Positions 44,858 to 54,391 of a stretch of DNA of 64,000 nt are shown piece after piece. The translations under genes and the position numbers were made by a program. This DNA is from Novipirellula aureliae (GTDB lineage: Bacteria; Planctomycetota; Planctomycetia; Pirellulales; Pirellulaceae). The stretch is taken from positions 302,159 through 366,158 of the forward strand of contig NZ_SJPY01000006.1 in NCBI RefSeq assembly GCF_007860185.1. Reading direction: 5' to 3'. The notes beneath the pieces are model-generated. The model was not told where the DNA came from and made no database searches. It saw only the letters and a program-made list of their open reading frames with translations. Within the stretch, counting starts at the first letter, position 1. The number at the start of each line of letters is the position of its first letter.

Positions 44858-45016
44858 CGATCACAGGATTCCTAGTAAATGAGATTTGAATGCGACCGTT
44901 AAATTATCGCTTCCGAGTCATCAAGGCAATCGTAAAGTTGAACGCAACTGCCTACAATTGTCGTTACCCTTTGCCCTCACCCTTTCTTAACGAACCTATT
45001 GTGGAGCTTAGCGACG

Positions 45017-45613
45017 ATGTCAAAAACACACATTTCAAACACTCAAAAGCACGACGATTCAATGGAAATGAACACGAAGAGCCATTTTGCCAACGTCTGT
45101 TTGGCGATTACCGCCTTGGCGAGTGTGGCGGTTGCGGCCTATCTATTTGGCCAATCGACGTCGCAACCTCGCGTCATGTTTTCGCCCATTGAGGCGACCG
45201 CAGCAGAAACGAGCGAAAGATTCTCGATGGCAACCGGTCCCGTTAGCGATGACGCCGAGGGCTTGTTTTTACTCGACCACAACTCGGGGTTATTGCAATG
45301 CAATGTCATCTACCCGCGAGCCGGACGGTTTATGGCCAGCTTTTCGGCTCAGGTCGGCGAAGCACTTGGGGCTGGCGGCAAAGGTGGCCAATACTTGATG
45401 ATGACGGGACTCGCCGAGTTTCGGCAATCGAGTGCCACACCGGCGGCTCCATCGGTAGTCTACGTCCTCGATACCGCGACCGGGAACTACGCCTGTTACG
45501 GCATCCCATTTAATCGCGTCCTCGTGAATTCCAATCGACCGCAGCAAGGTGTGATGCAACTCATTGCAACCGGGACCGCTAATCCAGTGATTACACGTGA
45601 TCCGTCTCGGTAG
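45017..45613 (+). CDS. Membrane-anchored or exported hypothetical protein
   Basis: The protein has about 198 residues from the ATG at 45017, with GGAG ten bases upstream. One membrane helix (CLAITALASVAVAAYLFGQ) is followed by an extracytoplasmic part with FLLDHNSGLLQCNVIYPRAGRFMASFSAQVGEAL and VVYVLDTATGNYACYGIPFNR, which reads like a small beta-domain. Similar proteins are familiar from planctomycetes but no function is known. It lies 41 bases upstream of the helicase gene and may share its transcript. Confidence 0.7.
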   Translation: MSKTHISNTQKHDDSMEMNTKSHFANVCLAITALASVAVAAYLFGQSTSQPRVMFSPIEATAAETSERFSMATGPVSDDAEGLFLLDHNSGLLQCNVIYPRAGRFMASFSAQVGEALGAGGKGGQYLMMTGLAEFRQSSATPAAPSVVYVLDTATGNYACYGIPFNRVLVNSNRPQQGVMQLIATGTANPVITRDPSR

Positions 45614-45654
45614 TCGACTCCCCTATTCGCCACCTCTTCTCAAAGGATTGATTT

Positions 45655-47658
45655 GTGAGCCACGGACTCAACAAGGCTCAAGCCGAGGCTGTTAACACGT
45701 TGTCTGGACCCATGCTAGTGCTCGCCGGTGCTGGGACGGGCAAGACGCGGGTCGTGACGTTTCGCATCGCCAACTTAATCCGTCATGGTACGCCGCCCGA
45801 CCGCATTTTGGCAATGACGTTTACCAACAAAGCGGCCGGGGAGATGCAAGAACGGATCGGCGAACTGATCGGTACGAAAAAGAAGCGTAAACCTCGTCGT
45901 GGTGAAGCGGACGATCCCAAACCGACAATCAGCACGTTCCACTCATTGTGCGTCCGGATTTTACGCCAGCACGCCAAGGCGTTGGGGTATCCAAAAAAAT
46001 TCTCGATCTACGACCGCAGCGATCAGGAATCACTCGCCCGAGCGATTCTGCGTGAACTTCGGCTGCCCGGCACCGCTTTGAAACCGAGCGACATGCTGTC
46101 GATTATCGGCGGTTGGAAAAATCAATCGGTATTGCCCGATGAAGCGGCGATGATCGCTTCAACGGATAAGGAACACTTTGCCGCATCCGGGTATCGCCGC
46201 TATCAAAACGGATTGCGTGCGAGAGCGGCGATGGATTTCGACGATCTCTTGCTGAACACCGAACTGTTGTTCAAAGAACATCATGACATTCGCGATCAAG
46301 TCGCATCGCTTTACGATCATGTTCTCGTTGATGAATATCAAGATACCAATGGCAGCCAATATCGGATCACTCGCGATTTGACGTTCAAACATCGTAATTT
46401 TTGTGTTGTTGGTGATGATGACCAATCGATCTATGCTTGGCGCGGAGCCGATGTGACGCACATCTTGAACTTCAGCAAAGATTGGCCCGATGCCAAAGTG
46501 ATCTGCTTGGAAGACAATTATCGCAGCACCGGTGCGATTTTGACGATGGCCAACACACTGATCCAATACAACACCGAACGACATGACAAGGTGTTGATCC
46601 CCAGTCGTCCCGATGGACGACGGCCAAGGATTTTGCAGCATAAAGACGAAACCGTCGAAGCAAAGCTGGTCGTGACCGAGATCACCGAGCTGATCGACAA
46701 AAAACATGTTCAGCCGCGTGACATTGCAATATTGTTTCGTACCAATGAACAACCACGTCTGTTTGAAACGGAACTACGAAAAGCGAACGTGCCCTATGTG
46801 ATGATGGGGAGTCAATCTTTCTTCGATCGCCGAGAAATCCGTGACTTGTTGGCGTATTTGAAATGGATTGACCAACCCGACGATGAAATGTCACTGCTTC
46901 GCGTCATCAATACCCCGGCGCGAGGGCTAAGCAACAAAACGGTTCAATTGCTAATCAAGCGAGCGGTCGAGCGGGGGGTGCCGGTGTGGCAAGTGATGCA
47001 AAACAACTCAGCGATCGCCGACTTGTCACCAAGCGCCCGCCGAGGGATCGCCGAACTCGGGGCGCTCGCCGAAGATGTCCGCCGTCGGGCCGAAAACGAT
47101 TCATTGACCGAAGCATTGCAAACGATGCTAGCCCGGACCGCCTACGCTGATGAGATCGCTCGTATCTACGACCAACCCGAAGAACGCGACGCACGAATGG
47201 CGTCGATCGGTGACTTAACCAATGCGATCGGAGCGTATCAAGACAATAGTAACGACCCGTCATTGACTGGATTTATCTCCGATATCGCCCTCTCCGGACG
47301 AGAAATGGGGAACGAGAAGGACAAGATGGCGGCCAAGAATTCGGTCTGGCTGCTGACGTTGCATGCAGCCAAGGGACTTGAATTTCCCTATGTGTACATG
47401 GTCGGAATGGAAGAGGGCATCCTTCCTCATAGCCGGAGCCTGAAGAGCGGTCGTGAAGAGGATATCGCCGAGGAAAGGCGTTTGTGTTATGTCGGAATCA
47501 CACGAGCCCAAGAGATCCTGACGATGTCGATGGCGCTGACAAGAAGGAAATGGGGAAAGCCACGACCGACGATACCAAGTCCTTTTCTGTATGAAATCAC
47601 GGGCAAAGCGGCCAACCCGAACCAGTATCGAAAAAAACGTAGCGTTCCACGGCGGTAA
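45655..47658 (+). CDS. pcrA: UvrD/PcrA-family DNA helicase
   Basis: This 667-residue superfamily 1 3'-5' helicase works in repair and replication. The GTG at 45655 follows AAAGGA. Motifs: Q motif LNKAQAEAV, Walker A GAGTGKTR, Ia MTFTNKAAGEMQERI, II VDEYQDTN, III VVGDDDQSIYAWRGA, IV ILFRTNEQPR, V LLTLHAAKGLEFPYVYMVGMEEGI and VI EERRLCYVGITRAQ. It is shorter than PcrA/UvrD (about 720 residues) because the C-terminal Tudor-like domain is missing, so Rep-like is also possible. There is a Lys/Arg insert (TKKKRKPRRGEADD) in subdomain 1B. Confidence 0.94.
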   Translation: MSHGLNKAQAEAVNTLSGPMLVLAGAGTGKTRVVTFRIANLIRHGTPPDRILAMTFTNKAAGEMQERIGELIGTKKKRKPRRGEADDPKPTISTFHSLCVRILRQHAKALGYPKKFSIYDRSDQESLARAILRELRLPGTALKPSDMLSIIGGWKNQSVLPDEAAMIASTDKEHFAASGYRRYQNGLRARAAMDFDDLLLNTELLFKEHHDIRDQVASLYDHVLVDEYQDTNGSQYRITRDLTFKHRNFCVVGDDDQSIYAWRGADVTHILNFSKDWPDAKVICLEDNYRSTGAILTMANTLIQYNTERHDKVLIPSRPDGRRPRILQHKDETVEAKLVVTEITELIDKKHVQPRDIAILFRTNEQPRLFETELRKANVPYVMMGSQSFFDRREIRDLLAYLKWIDQPDDEMSLLRVINTPARGLSNKTVQLLIKRAVERGVPVWQVMQNNSAIADLSPSARRGIAELGALAEDVRRRAENDSLTEALQTMLARTAYADEIARIYDQPEERDARMASIGDLTNAIGAYQDNSNDPSLTGFISDIALSGREMGNEKDKMAAKNSVWLLTLHAAKGLEFPYVYMVGMEEGILPHSRSLKSGREEDIAEERRLCYVGITRAQEILTMSMALTRRKWGKPRPTIPSPFLYEITGKAANPNQYRKKRSVPRR

Positions 47659-47722
47659 TGCAGTGTCGGCTTGGTCGTCTTGTTCGCCATGATTTTCTTC
47701 AATGTCTACCGCGAACGCATCG

Positions 47723-50254
47723 TTAAGCAGCACGATTGACAGGCTGATCGACGATGTTGCTCGGTGCGGCGACTCGAGTGCGCCTGAGGTCTCGGATCTT
47801 CTCGGCGTGTTCGTGCAATTGGTTTTCTAGATCGCGGATGCGGTTGCCCGCTTTCACGTTGGCTTCTAGGCTATCCTCGAGTTCATTGTTGATGACTTCA
47901 ATGTGCTTCATTAATTCTGCAACGCGAGCTTCAAGCGATTCGGTTACTGGTCCAAGTTTCTCTGCGACCTTCAGTTGGTTTTGTAGTTGCTGAATCGTTC
48001 GCTTTTGGTCGTCCACTCGCAACTCGATTTCCGCCTTCTGCCGCTTCGCAATTTCCAAGTCGTGGGTGATCGTTGCGGTTTCCTTCTGACGACTTTCAAT
48101 CTCTTTTCGCAGACTGACAATCGTCGCTTGATCTTGCTCGATCGTCTTGTTCGCTTTGCTTAAATTGAGTTTGAATTGATCGCGAGTCTCAATGAGCAAC
48201 TGGCGTTCTTCACCAGACGTCTTGACCTGCTGTTTGAGTTCTCGATTCGTCGTCTCAAGCTGCTGGCTTGAAACCTGAAGCTGCTTTTTGTCCGTTTCGA
48301 GCTGTTGGGTCAACAATTCGATCTTCTCGTTGTCGGTTTTGAGTTTTTGGTTGATCGTTTCAAGTTGCTGGTTCGATTCGGCAAGCTGGTTTTTGTCCGT
48401 TTCGAGCTGTTGGGTCAACGCTTCGATCTTTTGGTTGTCGGTTTTGAGTTTTTGGTTGATCGTTTCAAGTTGCTGGTTCGATTCGGTAAGTTGCTTTTTG
48501 TCCGTTTCGAGCTGTTGGGTTAACGCTTCGATCTTCTCGTTGTCGGTTTTGAGTTTTTGGTTGATCGTTTCAAGTTGTTGGTTCGATTCGGTGAGTTGCT
48601 TTTTGTCCGTTTCGAGCTGTTGGGTCAACGCTTCGATCTTCTGGTTGTCGGTTTTGAGTTTTTGGTTGATCGTTTCAAGTTGCTGGTTCGATTCGGTGAG
48701 TTGCTTTTTGTCCGTTTCGAGCTGTTGAGTCAACGCTTCGATCTTCTGGTTGTCGGTTTTGAGTTTTTGGTTGATCGTTTCAAGTTGCTGGTTCGATTCG
48801 GTGAGTTGCTTTTTGTCCGTTTCGAGCTGTTGGGTTAACGCTTCGATCTTCTGGTTGTCGGTTTTGAGTTTTTGGTTGATCGTTTCAAGTTGTTGGTTCG
48901 ATTCGGTGAGTTGCTTTTTGTCCGTTTCTAGCTGTTGGGTCAACAACTCGATCTTCTCGATATCCGATTTCAGTTTTTCATTTGCCGTTTCGAGTTGGCC
49001 ACGATTGGTTTCATGCTCATCGCGTTTAGCCGTCAGCTGATCCATCTGTTTTGCTTGTGATTCGATGGAGTGCTGCTGCTCGAGAATCGTTTGTTTGGCT
49101 TTTTGCAGTTCTTGTTCAAACCTCTCTGTCTGTTTCGAATGGACCTCTTGCTTCGACAAACGTTCTTGGGTCTTGCGGAGGTTGTCTTTCAGAAGTGCGG
49201 TTTCGCTTGCTAGTTCGTTGCATTGCGAATCGGATGTTGCCAGACGTTGCTGCAATTGAACAAGTTCTGTTTGTTTGACCGTGACAACTTCTTGTAGCGT
49301 AGCAAGTTCGCTCAGTTGTTCCTGGGACTGGCGGTTCTTGTTAGAGAGCGTTTCAATCTCTGCGAGATGTCGGTGGTTGACCTGCAGAAGTTGTTCGATT
49401 TTCTCTTTGGCCATCGCGAGGGCTTCCTCTTTCTCAGCGATCTGTTCTTGCAGTGGCAAGAGACTCTCGATTTGTTTTCCGAGTTCCTCCAATCGTGATT
49501 GCTTTTCAATGATATCGTTTGAAAGGTTATCAAACCGTGATTGTTGGTCGGCAATTTGCTTCGTTGACTCAGCGAGCTGGCTTTCTAACTCCACGATTTG
49601 TGAATCACGCTGTTTCACTTGAGCGCTGTATTGTTCGACTCGTTCGTTCCGTTTCGCCAGTTCGGCATCCCGCTGTGACAGATCCTTGATCCGCGCTGCG
49701 AGGGCTTCTTGAGCTTGTTTGTTAGCGACTTGAAGCTGGTCACGTTCGATGCATCGTTGCTTGTTGGATTCGCTTAGCCGAGCGATTTCTTGGTCCTGCT
49801 TATTTTGGCTATCGGTTTCTGTCGAGAGTCGGTTTTCGAGTTCCGTGTTTTTCTTAAGGACTTCCTGTAATTGATTCTTCAGCAGTTCTGATCGCTTACG
49901 TTCTTCGCGATGTTTCAATGCGGTCGCTTCGCGATCGTTTTCAAAGTCGGCGGAAACCACACGGAATTCTTCGATCGTTGCTTGTAATTGTCGGTTGCGA
50001 TCGACCAATTGCTGCTGCTCCGCCTCCAGGGTTGCAAATTCTGCTTCCTTGGTCTTGAGCAGGGCCTGCAGTTGAGTGAATTGCTGTTTGCGTTGGCGAA
50101 CAGCACCACGCGTTTTTACGTAGCGATCTTCACTTTCACGAAGTTTTTTTCGGTCAGTTGACGTATCGCGATACCACAACAGATGTCCAATTAGCAATCC
50201 GATAATCACGAATAGAAGAATCGAAAAAGCAGGTAATCCAAATAAGTCGGTCAT
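47723..50254 (-). CDS. Membrane-anchored giant coiled-coil protein with 35-residue repeats
   Basis: The protein has 843 residues from the ATG at 50254. One N-terminal membrane helix (about 8-26, FSILLFVIIGLLIGHLLWY) is followed almost wholly by coiled coil rich in Gln, Glu, Lys and Leu. Residues 440-649 are six near-identical 35-residue repeats (QQLETDKKQLTESNQQL, then ETINQKLKTDNQKIEALT), each exactly five heptads. The C-terminus (RDLRRTRVAAPSNIVDQ) is non-coiled. No enzyme domain is seen. A structural or tethering role at the membrane is inferred. It diverges from the copper ATPase gene. Confidence 0.85.
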   Translation of the reverse strand: MTDLFGLPAFSILLFVIIGLLIGHLLWYRDTSTDRKKLRESEDRYVKTRGAVRQRKQQFTQLQALLKTKEAEFATLEAEQQQLVDRNRQLQATIEEFRVVSADFENDREATALKHREERKRSELLKNQLQEVLKKNTELENRLSTETDSQNKQDQEIARLSESNKQRCIERDQLQVANKQAQEALAARIKDLSQRDAELAKRNERVEQYSAQVKQRDSQIVELESQLAESTKQIADQQSRFDNLSNDIIEKQSRLEELGKQIESLLPLQEQIAEKEEALAMAKEKIEQLLQVNHRHLAEIETLSNKNRQSQEQLSELATLQEVVTVKQTELVQLQQRLATSDSQCNELASETALLKDNLRKTQERLSKQEVHSKQTERFEQELQKAKQTILEQQHSIESQAKQMDQLTAKRDEHETNRGQLETANEKLKSDIEKIELLTQQLETDKKQLTESNQQLETINQKLKTDNQKIEALTQQLETDKKQLTESNQQLETINQKLKTDNQKIEALTQQLETDKKQLTESNQQLETINQKLKTDNQKIEALTQQLETDKKQLTESNQQLETINQKLKTDNEKIEALTQQLETDKKQLTESNQQLETINQKLKTDNQKIEALTQQLETDKNQLAESNQQLETINQKLKTDNEKIELLTQQLETDKKQLQVSSQQLETTNRELKQQVKTSGEERQLLIETRDQFKLNLSKANKTIEQDQATIVSLRKEIESRQKETATITHDLEIAKRQKAEIELRVDDQKRTIQQLQNQLKVAEKLGPVTESLEARVAELMKHIEVINNELEDSLEANVKAGNRIRDLENQLHEHAEKIRDLRRTRVAAPSNIVDQPVNRAA
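48308..48937 (-). repeat. Six 105-bp coding tandem repeats
   Basis: Six units of exactly 105 bases, nearly identical in DNA, encode the five-heptad repeat of the coiled-coil gene. A degenerate seventh unit follows toward 48240. The low divergence between units suggests recent expansion or ongoing gene conversion. Confidence 0.95.
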
Positions 50255-50571
50255 CGCTAAAATCCAAAGGATTGGGGGCCAAATTCGCTTGGCGCTACAA
50301 TTTGAGAGGAATGAGAGTTGCACGCTCTGGTTTTGTCACTTGCCCCCTCCAACGCTTCGGAATTGAATTGCGTTCCTACATTTGATGGGGCTTGATTGAA
50401 CAGGCACACAGTGCTTCACTAGCCTTTAGCAAGAAATAAGTCTCGGCGTCGACCTTGATTTTGGTTGGAGCTTAGCCTTTGGGCGATTTTGAGAGGCTTG
50501 TGAACCGGATAAAGCCTGGATTCCTACTTGGATCGGCTAAAGCCCGGACTCCAACGATAGAAAGAAATACG
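50255..50571. other. Divergent intergenic region before the copper ATPase
   Basis: It holds a diverged copy of the GGCTTT...CGCCTAAAG repeat family at about 50459-50556 (GTTGGAGCTTAGCC near the left, GGCTAAAGCCCGGACTCCAA near the right), forming an imperfect hairpin. No clear CueR- or CsoR-type operator was recognised. Nothing else is seen. Confidence 0.45.
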
Positions 50572-53007
50572 ATGTCTCTAAGCCAGATTACGATGACGGA
50601 CCCCGTTTGCGGAATGCAGGTTTCACCTTCGTCCAATGCGATAACAAGTCAGTACGACGGGCGCACCTACTACTTTTGTCATGCAGGTTGTCGGGAGAAA
50701 TTTGACGCGGATCCAGAAGGTATTTTGGCCCGCCGAAATAATCGACAAGCCGGGGAGGGAGCGGGTGACGTCGCGGGCGGCTCTTGTTGCGGAGGCGATC
50801 ACGGTAAAGCAGATTGGGATCCTGCTGATGTGGCTGATGACGCAATCTTTACCTGCCCGATGCATCCCGAGATTGAGCAGGTCGGATTCGGTGCATGCCC
50901 TATCTGTGGCATGGATTTGGAGCCGAAGTTCCTAAACGCCGACGACACGGGCGAGGATCCCCAGCTGGTCGATATGAAGCGGCGGTTTTGGATTGGTTTG
51001 TTTTTGTCGCTGCCGCTATTGGTGATCGCAATGGGGCCGATGATTGGGTTGCGGTTGACCGATCTTCTGTCGAGTTCGACGATGGGTTGGATTCAATTGG
51101 CATTGGCTTCGCCTGTCGTGTTCTATTGCGGATGGCCATTGCTGGTTCGCGGGGTGAGTTCTTTTCGGACAATGAACTTGAACATGTTCTCGTTGATTGT
51201 CGTCGGTTCACTCGCTGCCTATTTCTTCAGTGTCGTCGTCGTGCTGATGCCGGGGGTGATTCCAGAAGCATTTTTCGACAACGGCTCGCCACCTCTCTAT
51301 TTCGAAGCCGCAGCCGTGATCATTACGCTCGTCTTGATGGGGCAAGTATTGGAACTTCGAGCACGCCAACAAACGGGGGGTGCCATCCGTGAATTGATGA
51401 AGTTGTCGCCTGATACGGCCCATCGAATTGAGAGCGACCCGGCGAACGATGAGCTTTCATCCAAGGTCGAAACCGATGTTGAGATCCCGCTCAAGGAAGT
51501 CGCCAAGGGTGACATTTTGCGAGTTCGTCCTGGCGAGAAAATACCGGTGGATGGCCGTGTTTTACGAGGTGAAAGCAGCGTGGATGAATCGATGCTGACC
51601 GGCGAGCCGATACCGGTAGGAAAACAAGCCGATGACGAAGTCACGGGTGGCACGATCAATCAATCGGGCTCATTGGTGATTGAAGCCGTCGGGGTGGGGG
51701 ACGATACGGTGCTTAGCCGAATCGTGCAAATGGTCTTCGAAGCGCAGCGTAGTCGTGCTCCAATTCAAAGGCTGGCCGACACCGTTGCCCAGTACTTTGT
51801 GCCGACGGTGATCACATGCGCGATTCTCGCCTTTGTTGGCTGGGCCGTTTGGGGGCCGGAGCCTCGATTGGCTCATGCCTTCGTCGTGGCGGTTGCCGTC
51901 CTGATCATTGCTTGCCCGTGTGCCCTCGGCTTGGCGACACCGATGTCTGTCATGGTTGGCGTCGGTCGCGGAGCCAAAGAGGGGGTGCTGGTTAAGAACG
52001 CCGAGGTGCTTGAACGGCTTGAGAAAGTCGACACGATTGTTATTGACAAAACGGGTACGCTAACCGAAGGACGGCCCGTGGTCACACACGTTGAAACCAT
52101 TGGCGAGTGGACTGAACCCGATATATTGGCAATCGCCGCTGCGGTAGAGCAATCGAGCGAACACCCGCTTGGTGAAGCGATCGTACGGCGTGCGAAGCAG
52201 GATGGTATCTCGTTTAACGAGTCATCAAAACTTGATAATGTCTCCGGCTTTCAAAGCGTGACCGGCGAAGGGGTCACTGCGAAGGTCGATGACCATAAGG
52301 TTCACATCGGGAAGGCTGGCTTTTTCGATTCGCAAAACATCCATGTGGGTAAGCGGGAAAACGAACTTGCTCAGCAGCACCAATCGAAAGGTCGTACAAC
52401 GATCTTTATGGCGGTCGATGGGAAGTTGGCTGCAATGTTTGCGATTTCAGATCCGATCAAATCGACGACGCAATCCGCGTTAAAGACGCTTCATCAAATG
52501 GGACTTGAAGTCGTGATGTTGACCGGTGATGCGGAAAAGACAGCCAAGGCGGTTGCCGCAAGACTTGGGATCGACCACTACTACGCAGGGGTTTCTCCTG
52601 ACGAAAAGCGTCGTCATGTGGCGGACCTCATGAAGCAGGGCCGCGTCGTCGCGATGGCGGGTGATGGGATCAATGATGCCCCGGCGCTGGCCGCAGCAGA
52701 CGTGGGGATCGCGATGGGAACCGGAGCGGGAGTAGCGATCGAGTCGGCTGGGGTGACCTTGGTGGGTGGTGACCTGCGAGGGATTGTCGCTGCGGAGAAG
52801 CTGAGCCGAAAAACGATGAGAAATATCCGCCAAAATTTGTTTTTCGCATTTCTCTACAATTCACTCGGAATTCCCATCGCTGCAGGCTTATTGTACCCCT
52901 TCTTCGGGATACTGCTGAGCCCAATGATAGCGGCAGCGGCGATGAGTTTGAGTAGTGTATCCGTTATCAGTAACTCGCTTCGGCTGCGCCATTTGAAGCT
53001 CCATTAG
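50572..53007 (+). CDS. copA: Copper-exporting P1B-type ATPase with YHS and heavy-metal binding domains
   Basis: The protein has about 811 residues from the ATG at 50572. The N-terminus has a YHS domain ([24 protein letters not shown], residues 8-50) then a Gly/Cys-rich linker (SCCGGDHGK) and the metal-binding [25 protein letters not shown] region split about residue 95. The P-type core has TGEP, the CPC metal site (448-450, with CALGLATP), phosphorylation loop DKTGT (Asp492), the HP pair in SEHPLGEAI, and [10 protein letters not shown]. It exports monovalent copper or silver. The YHS/HMBD N-terminus replaces the usual CXXC HMA domain. No copper regulator gene is adjacent. Confidence 0.94.
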   Translation: MSLSQITMTDPVCGMQVSPSSNAITSQYDGRTYYFCHAGCREKFDADPEGILARRNNRQAGEGAGDVAGGSCCGGDHGKADWDPADVADDAIFTCPMHPEIEQVGFGACPICGMDLEPKFLNADDTGEDPQLVDMKRRFWIGLFLSLPLLVIAMGPMIGLRLTDLLSSSTMGWIQLALASPVVFYCGWPLLVRGVSSFRTMNLNMFSLIVVGSLAAYFFSVVVVLMPGVIPEAFFDNGSPPLYFEAAAVIITLVLMGQVLELRARQQTGGAIRELMKLSPDTAHRIESDPANDELSSKVETDVEIPLKEVAKGDILRVRPGEKIPVDGRVLRGESSVDESMLTGEPIPVGKQADDEVTGGTINQSGSLVIEAVGVGDDTVLSRIVQMVFEAQRSRAPIQRLADTVAQYFVPTVITCAILAFVGWAVWGPEPRLAHAFVVAVAVLIIACPCALGLATPMSVMVGVGRGAKEGVLVKNAEVLERLEKVDTIVIDKTGTLTEGRPVVTHVETIGEWTEPDILAIAAAVEQSSEHPLGEAIVRRAKQDGISFNESSKLDNVSGFQSVTGEGVTAKVDDHKVHIGKAGFFDSQNIHVGKRENELAQQHQSKGRTTIFMAVDGKLAAMFAISDPIKSTTQSALKTLHQMGLEVVMLTGDAEKTAKAVAARLGIDHYYAGVSPDEKRRHVADLMKQGRVVAMAGDGINDAPALAAADVGIAMGTGAGVAIESAGVTLVGGDLRGIVAAEKLSRKTMRNIRQNLFFAFLYNSLGIPIAAGLLYPFFGILLSPMIAAAAMSLSSVSVISNSLRLRHLKLH

Positions 53008-53554
53008 AGCGTGAAACTCACTTTTTTTCAGGCTTCTGCCAATTCCATCCAGAATCAACGTTGACAGTCCTGCCGCTGGATTGCTAATCCCCGTTTTCGC
53101 CAGTCGCATTACCGGTGCGACATGAATCATCCATTTCGGAGTTTCATCGTTGGTGGGCGCATTTGCGGGAATCGTCCCACTGATCTTTTTGAAGATCGGA
53201 GCAATTGTGGTTGAGTGCGACGGTTTCTGGGTCAATCGTCTCGCTCGACCGCTCCACGATGAAGCTCTTTTTTAGCATCGGGGCACGACGTAACCACGTC
53301 GTCGCCTCGATGCTATGATACAACTCGTTGCAAGACACCTGCCTTGCGACGAGATGCTTCCTAGCCCGGCTAATACGCAGACTGTTTTTCGAGCAATGAG
53401 CGTAAACGCTTTAAGGCGTAGACGTTAGCAAAACAATTTGCAAGCCCATGAATCATCCGGGCTAGGCAGTGTGTTCCCAGACGCGAGCACGGGAACAACA
53501 ATCACAACGGAACCAGCCAGAATACCAACTTCAAAAGCCACACCATCGCATCCT
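53008..53554. other. Intergenic region with hairpin, no clear gene
   Basis: Immediately after copA a weak hairpin, GTGAAACTCAC, with seven T (53011-53028) may end transcription. At 53274-53314 an inverted repeat has outer arms AGCATCG and CGATGCT. A 115-residue minus-strand frame (52888-53235) overlaps the end of copA and shows no recognised domain. In-frame sequence from 53438 may extend the next gene. Confidence 0.4.
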
Positions 53555-54391
53555 ATGATGGAAACTGAATCTTCCTTGGATCAAGCCGCGTCCAACCCGC
53601 TTTTCGATAAATCGTTAGTTAACGATTCGACTACCGAGACGCGGCGTAAAGTACGCCTTCGACGTCGGGATCTGGTCGTCCTCGTCGTCCTCAGTTTGCT
53701 AGCCCTCATTTGGCTAGCTCAGCGAGTCTTGAGGGAGGAAGCTCCCGAGCCGACGGTCGATTTGTTGCCATCGATCCAATTTGAGCAAGTCTTGATTCAA
53801 TTGAAACAGCAAGACAGCGACAAGCTGCACGTTGAAGACTTTGCTGTCGACGACCGCATGATTCAGCAGTTGGAGAACTACCCCAATCTCGAAACGATTA
53901 TCTTGGATCAAGGTGAGGTAACGGATCCAAGTCTCGTGGTTTTGGAATCGATGCCCAAACTGAAGCACCTTCGTCTACGGTTGTCGCCGATCAGTGACGA
54001 AGGCTTCAAGACGCTTGGAAAGTGTCGGTCGTTGTGGTTCATCAACTTGCCTCATGCGACTTGTACTGCAAAAGGGGTCGCCGAGCTATCGACCATTCCG
54101 GAACTTCGCCAACTTCGTCTTGGTTCGCCCAACTTGGGCAACGAAGTCACTCGCCAAATTGCGACGCTCAAGACGCTTCGGGGCGTCCATTTGGTCGATG
54201 TACCGGTAACCGATGAAGGATTAAAAACGTTAGCGACCCTGCCTTACCTTGAATCGCTTTATCTCGACAATAGTGCGGTAACCGAGGTTGGTTGGCGATG
54301 GCTGTATGCCAACCATCCCGAACTTCACGTTCATGTGAACCAAAAACACAACGACTACGACCCCAAATATCACAAACACCATGACAAATGA
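53555..54391 (+). CDS. Membrane protein with leucine-rich-repeat-like domain
   Basis: The protein has about 278 residues from the ATG at 53555; an in-frame TTG at 53438 would add 39 residues, and the true start is uncertain. A basic stretch (TRRKVRLRRRD) and one membrane helix (LVVLVVLSLLALIWLAQRV) precede a repeat domain of LRR type: LENYPNLETIILDQGEVTDPSLVVL, MPKLKHLRLRLSPISDEGFKTL, IPELRQLRLGSPNLGNEV and LPYLESLYLDNSAVTEVG. The C-terminus is His/Lys-rich. It overlaps the start of the peptidase gene by 11 bases. LRR proteins of this kind are common in planctomycetes; the ligand is unknown. Confidence 0.75.
   Translation: MMETESSLDQAASNPLFDKSLVNDSTTETRRKVRLRRRDLVVLVVLSLLALIWLAQRVLREEAPEPTVDLLPSIQFEQVLIQLKQQDSDKLHVEDFAVDDRMIQQLENYPNLETIILDQGEVTDPSLVVLESMPKLKHLRLRLSPISDEGFKTLGKCRSLWFINLPHATCTAKGVAELSTIPELRQLRLGSPNLGNEVTRQIATLKTLRGVHLVDVPVTDEGLKTLATLPYLESLYLDNSAVTEVGWRWLYANHPELHVHVNQKHNDYDPKYHKHHDK

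Noticed and set aside
48288-48728. 146-residue plus-strand frame of Ser/Trp/Cys-rich repeats
   Set aside because: It is the antisense of the 105-bp repeat array in the coiled-coil gene; the periodic pattern is an artefact.
52888-53235. 115-residue minus-strand frame after copA
   Set aside because: It overlaps the conserved C-terminus of copA and has no recognised motif; a decayed gene cannot be excluded.
53274-53314. Hairpin AGCATCG...CGATGCT as a terminator
   Set aside because: The T-run precedes rather than follows it on the plus strand, and on the minus strand it is followed by A; no gene ends there.
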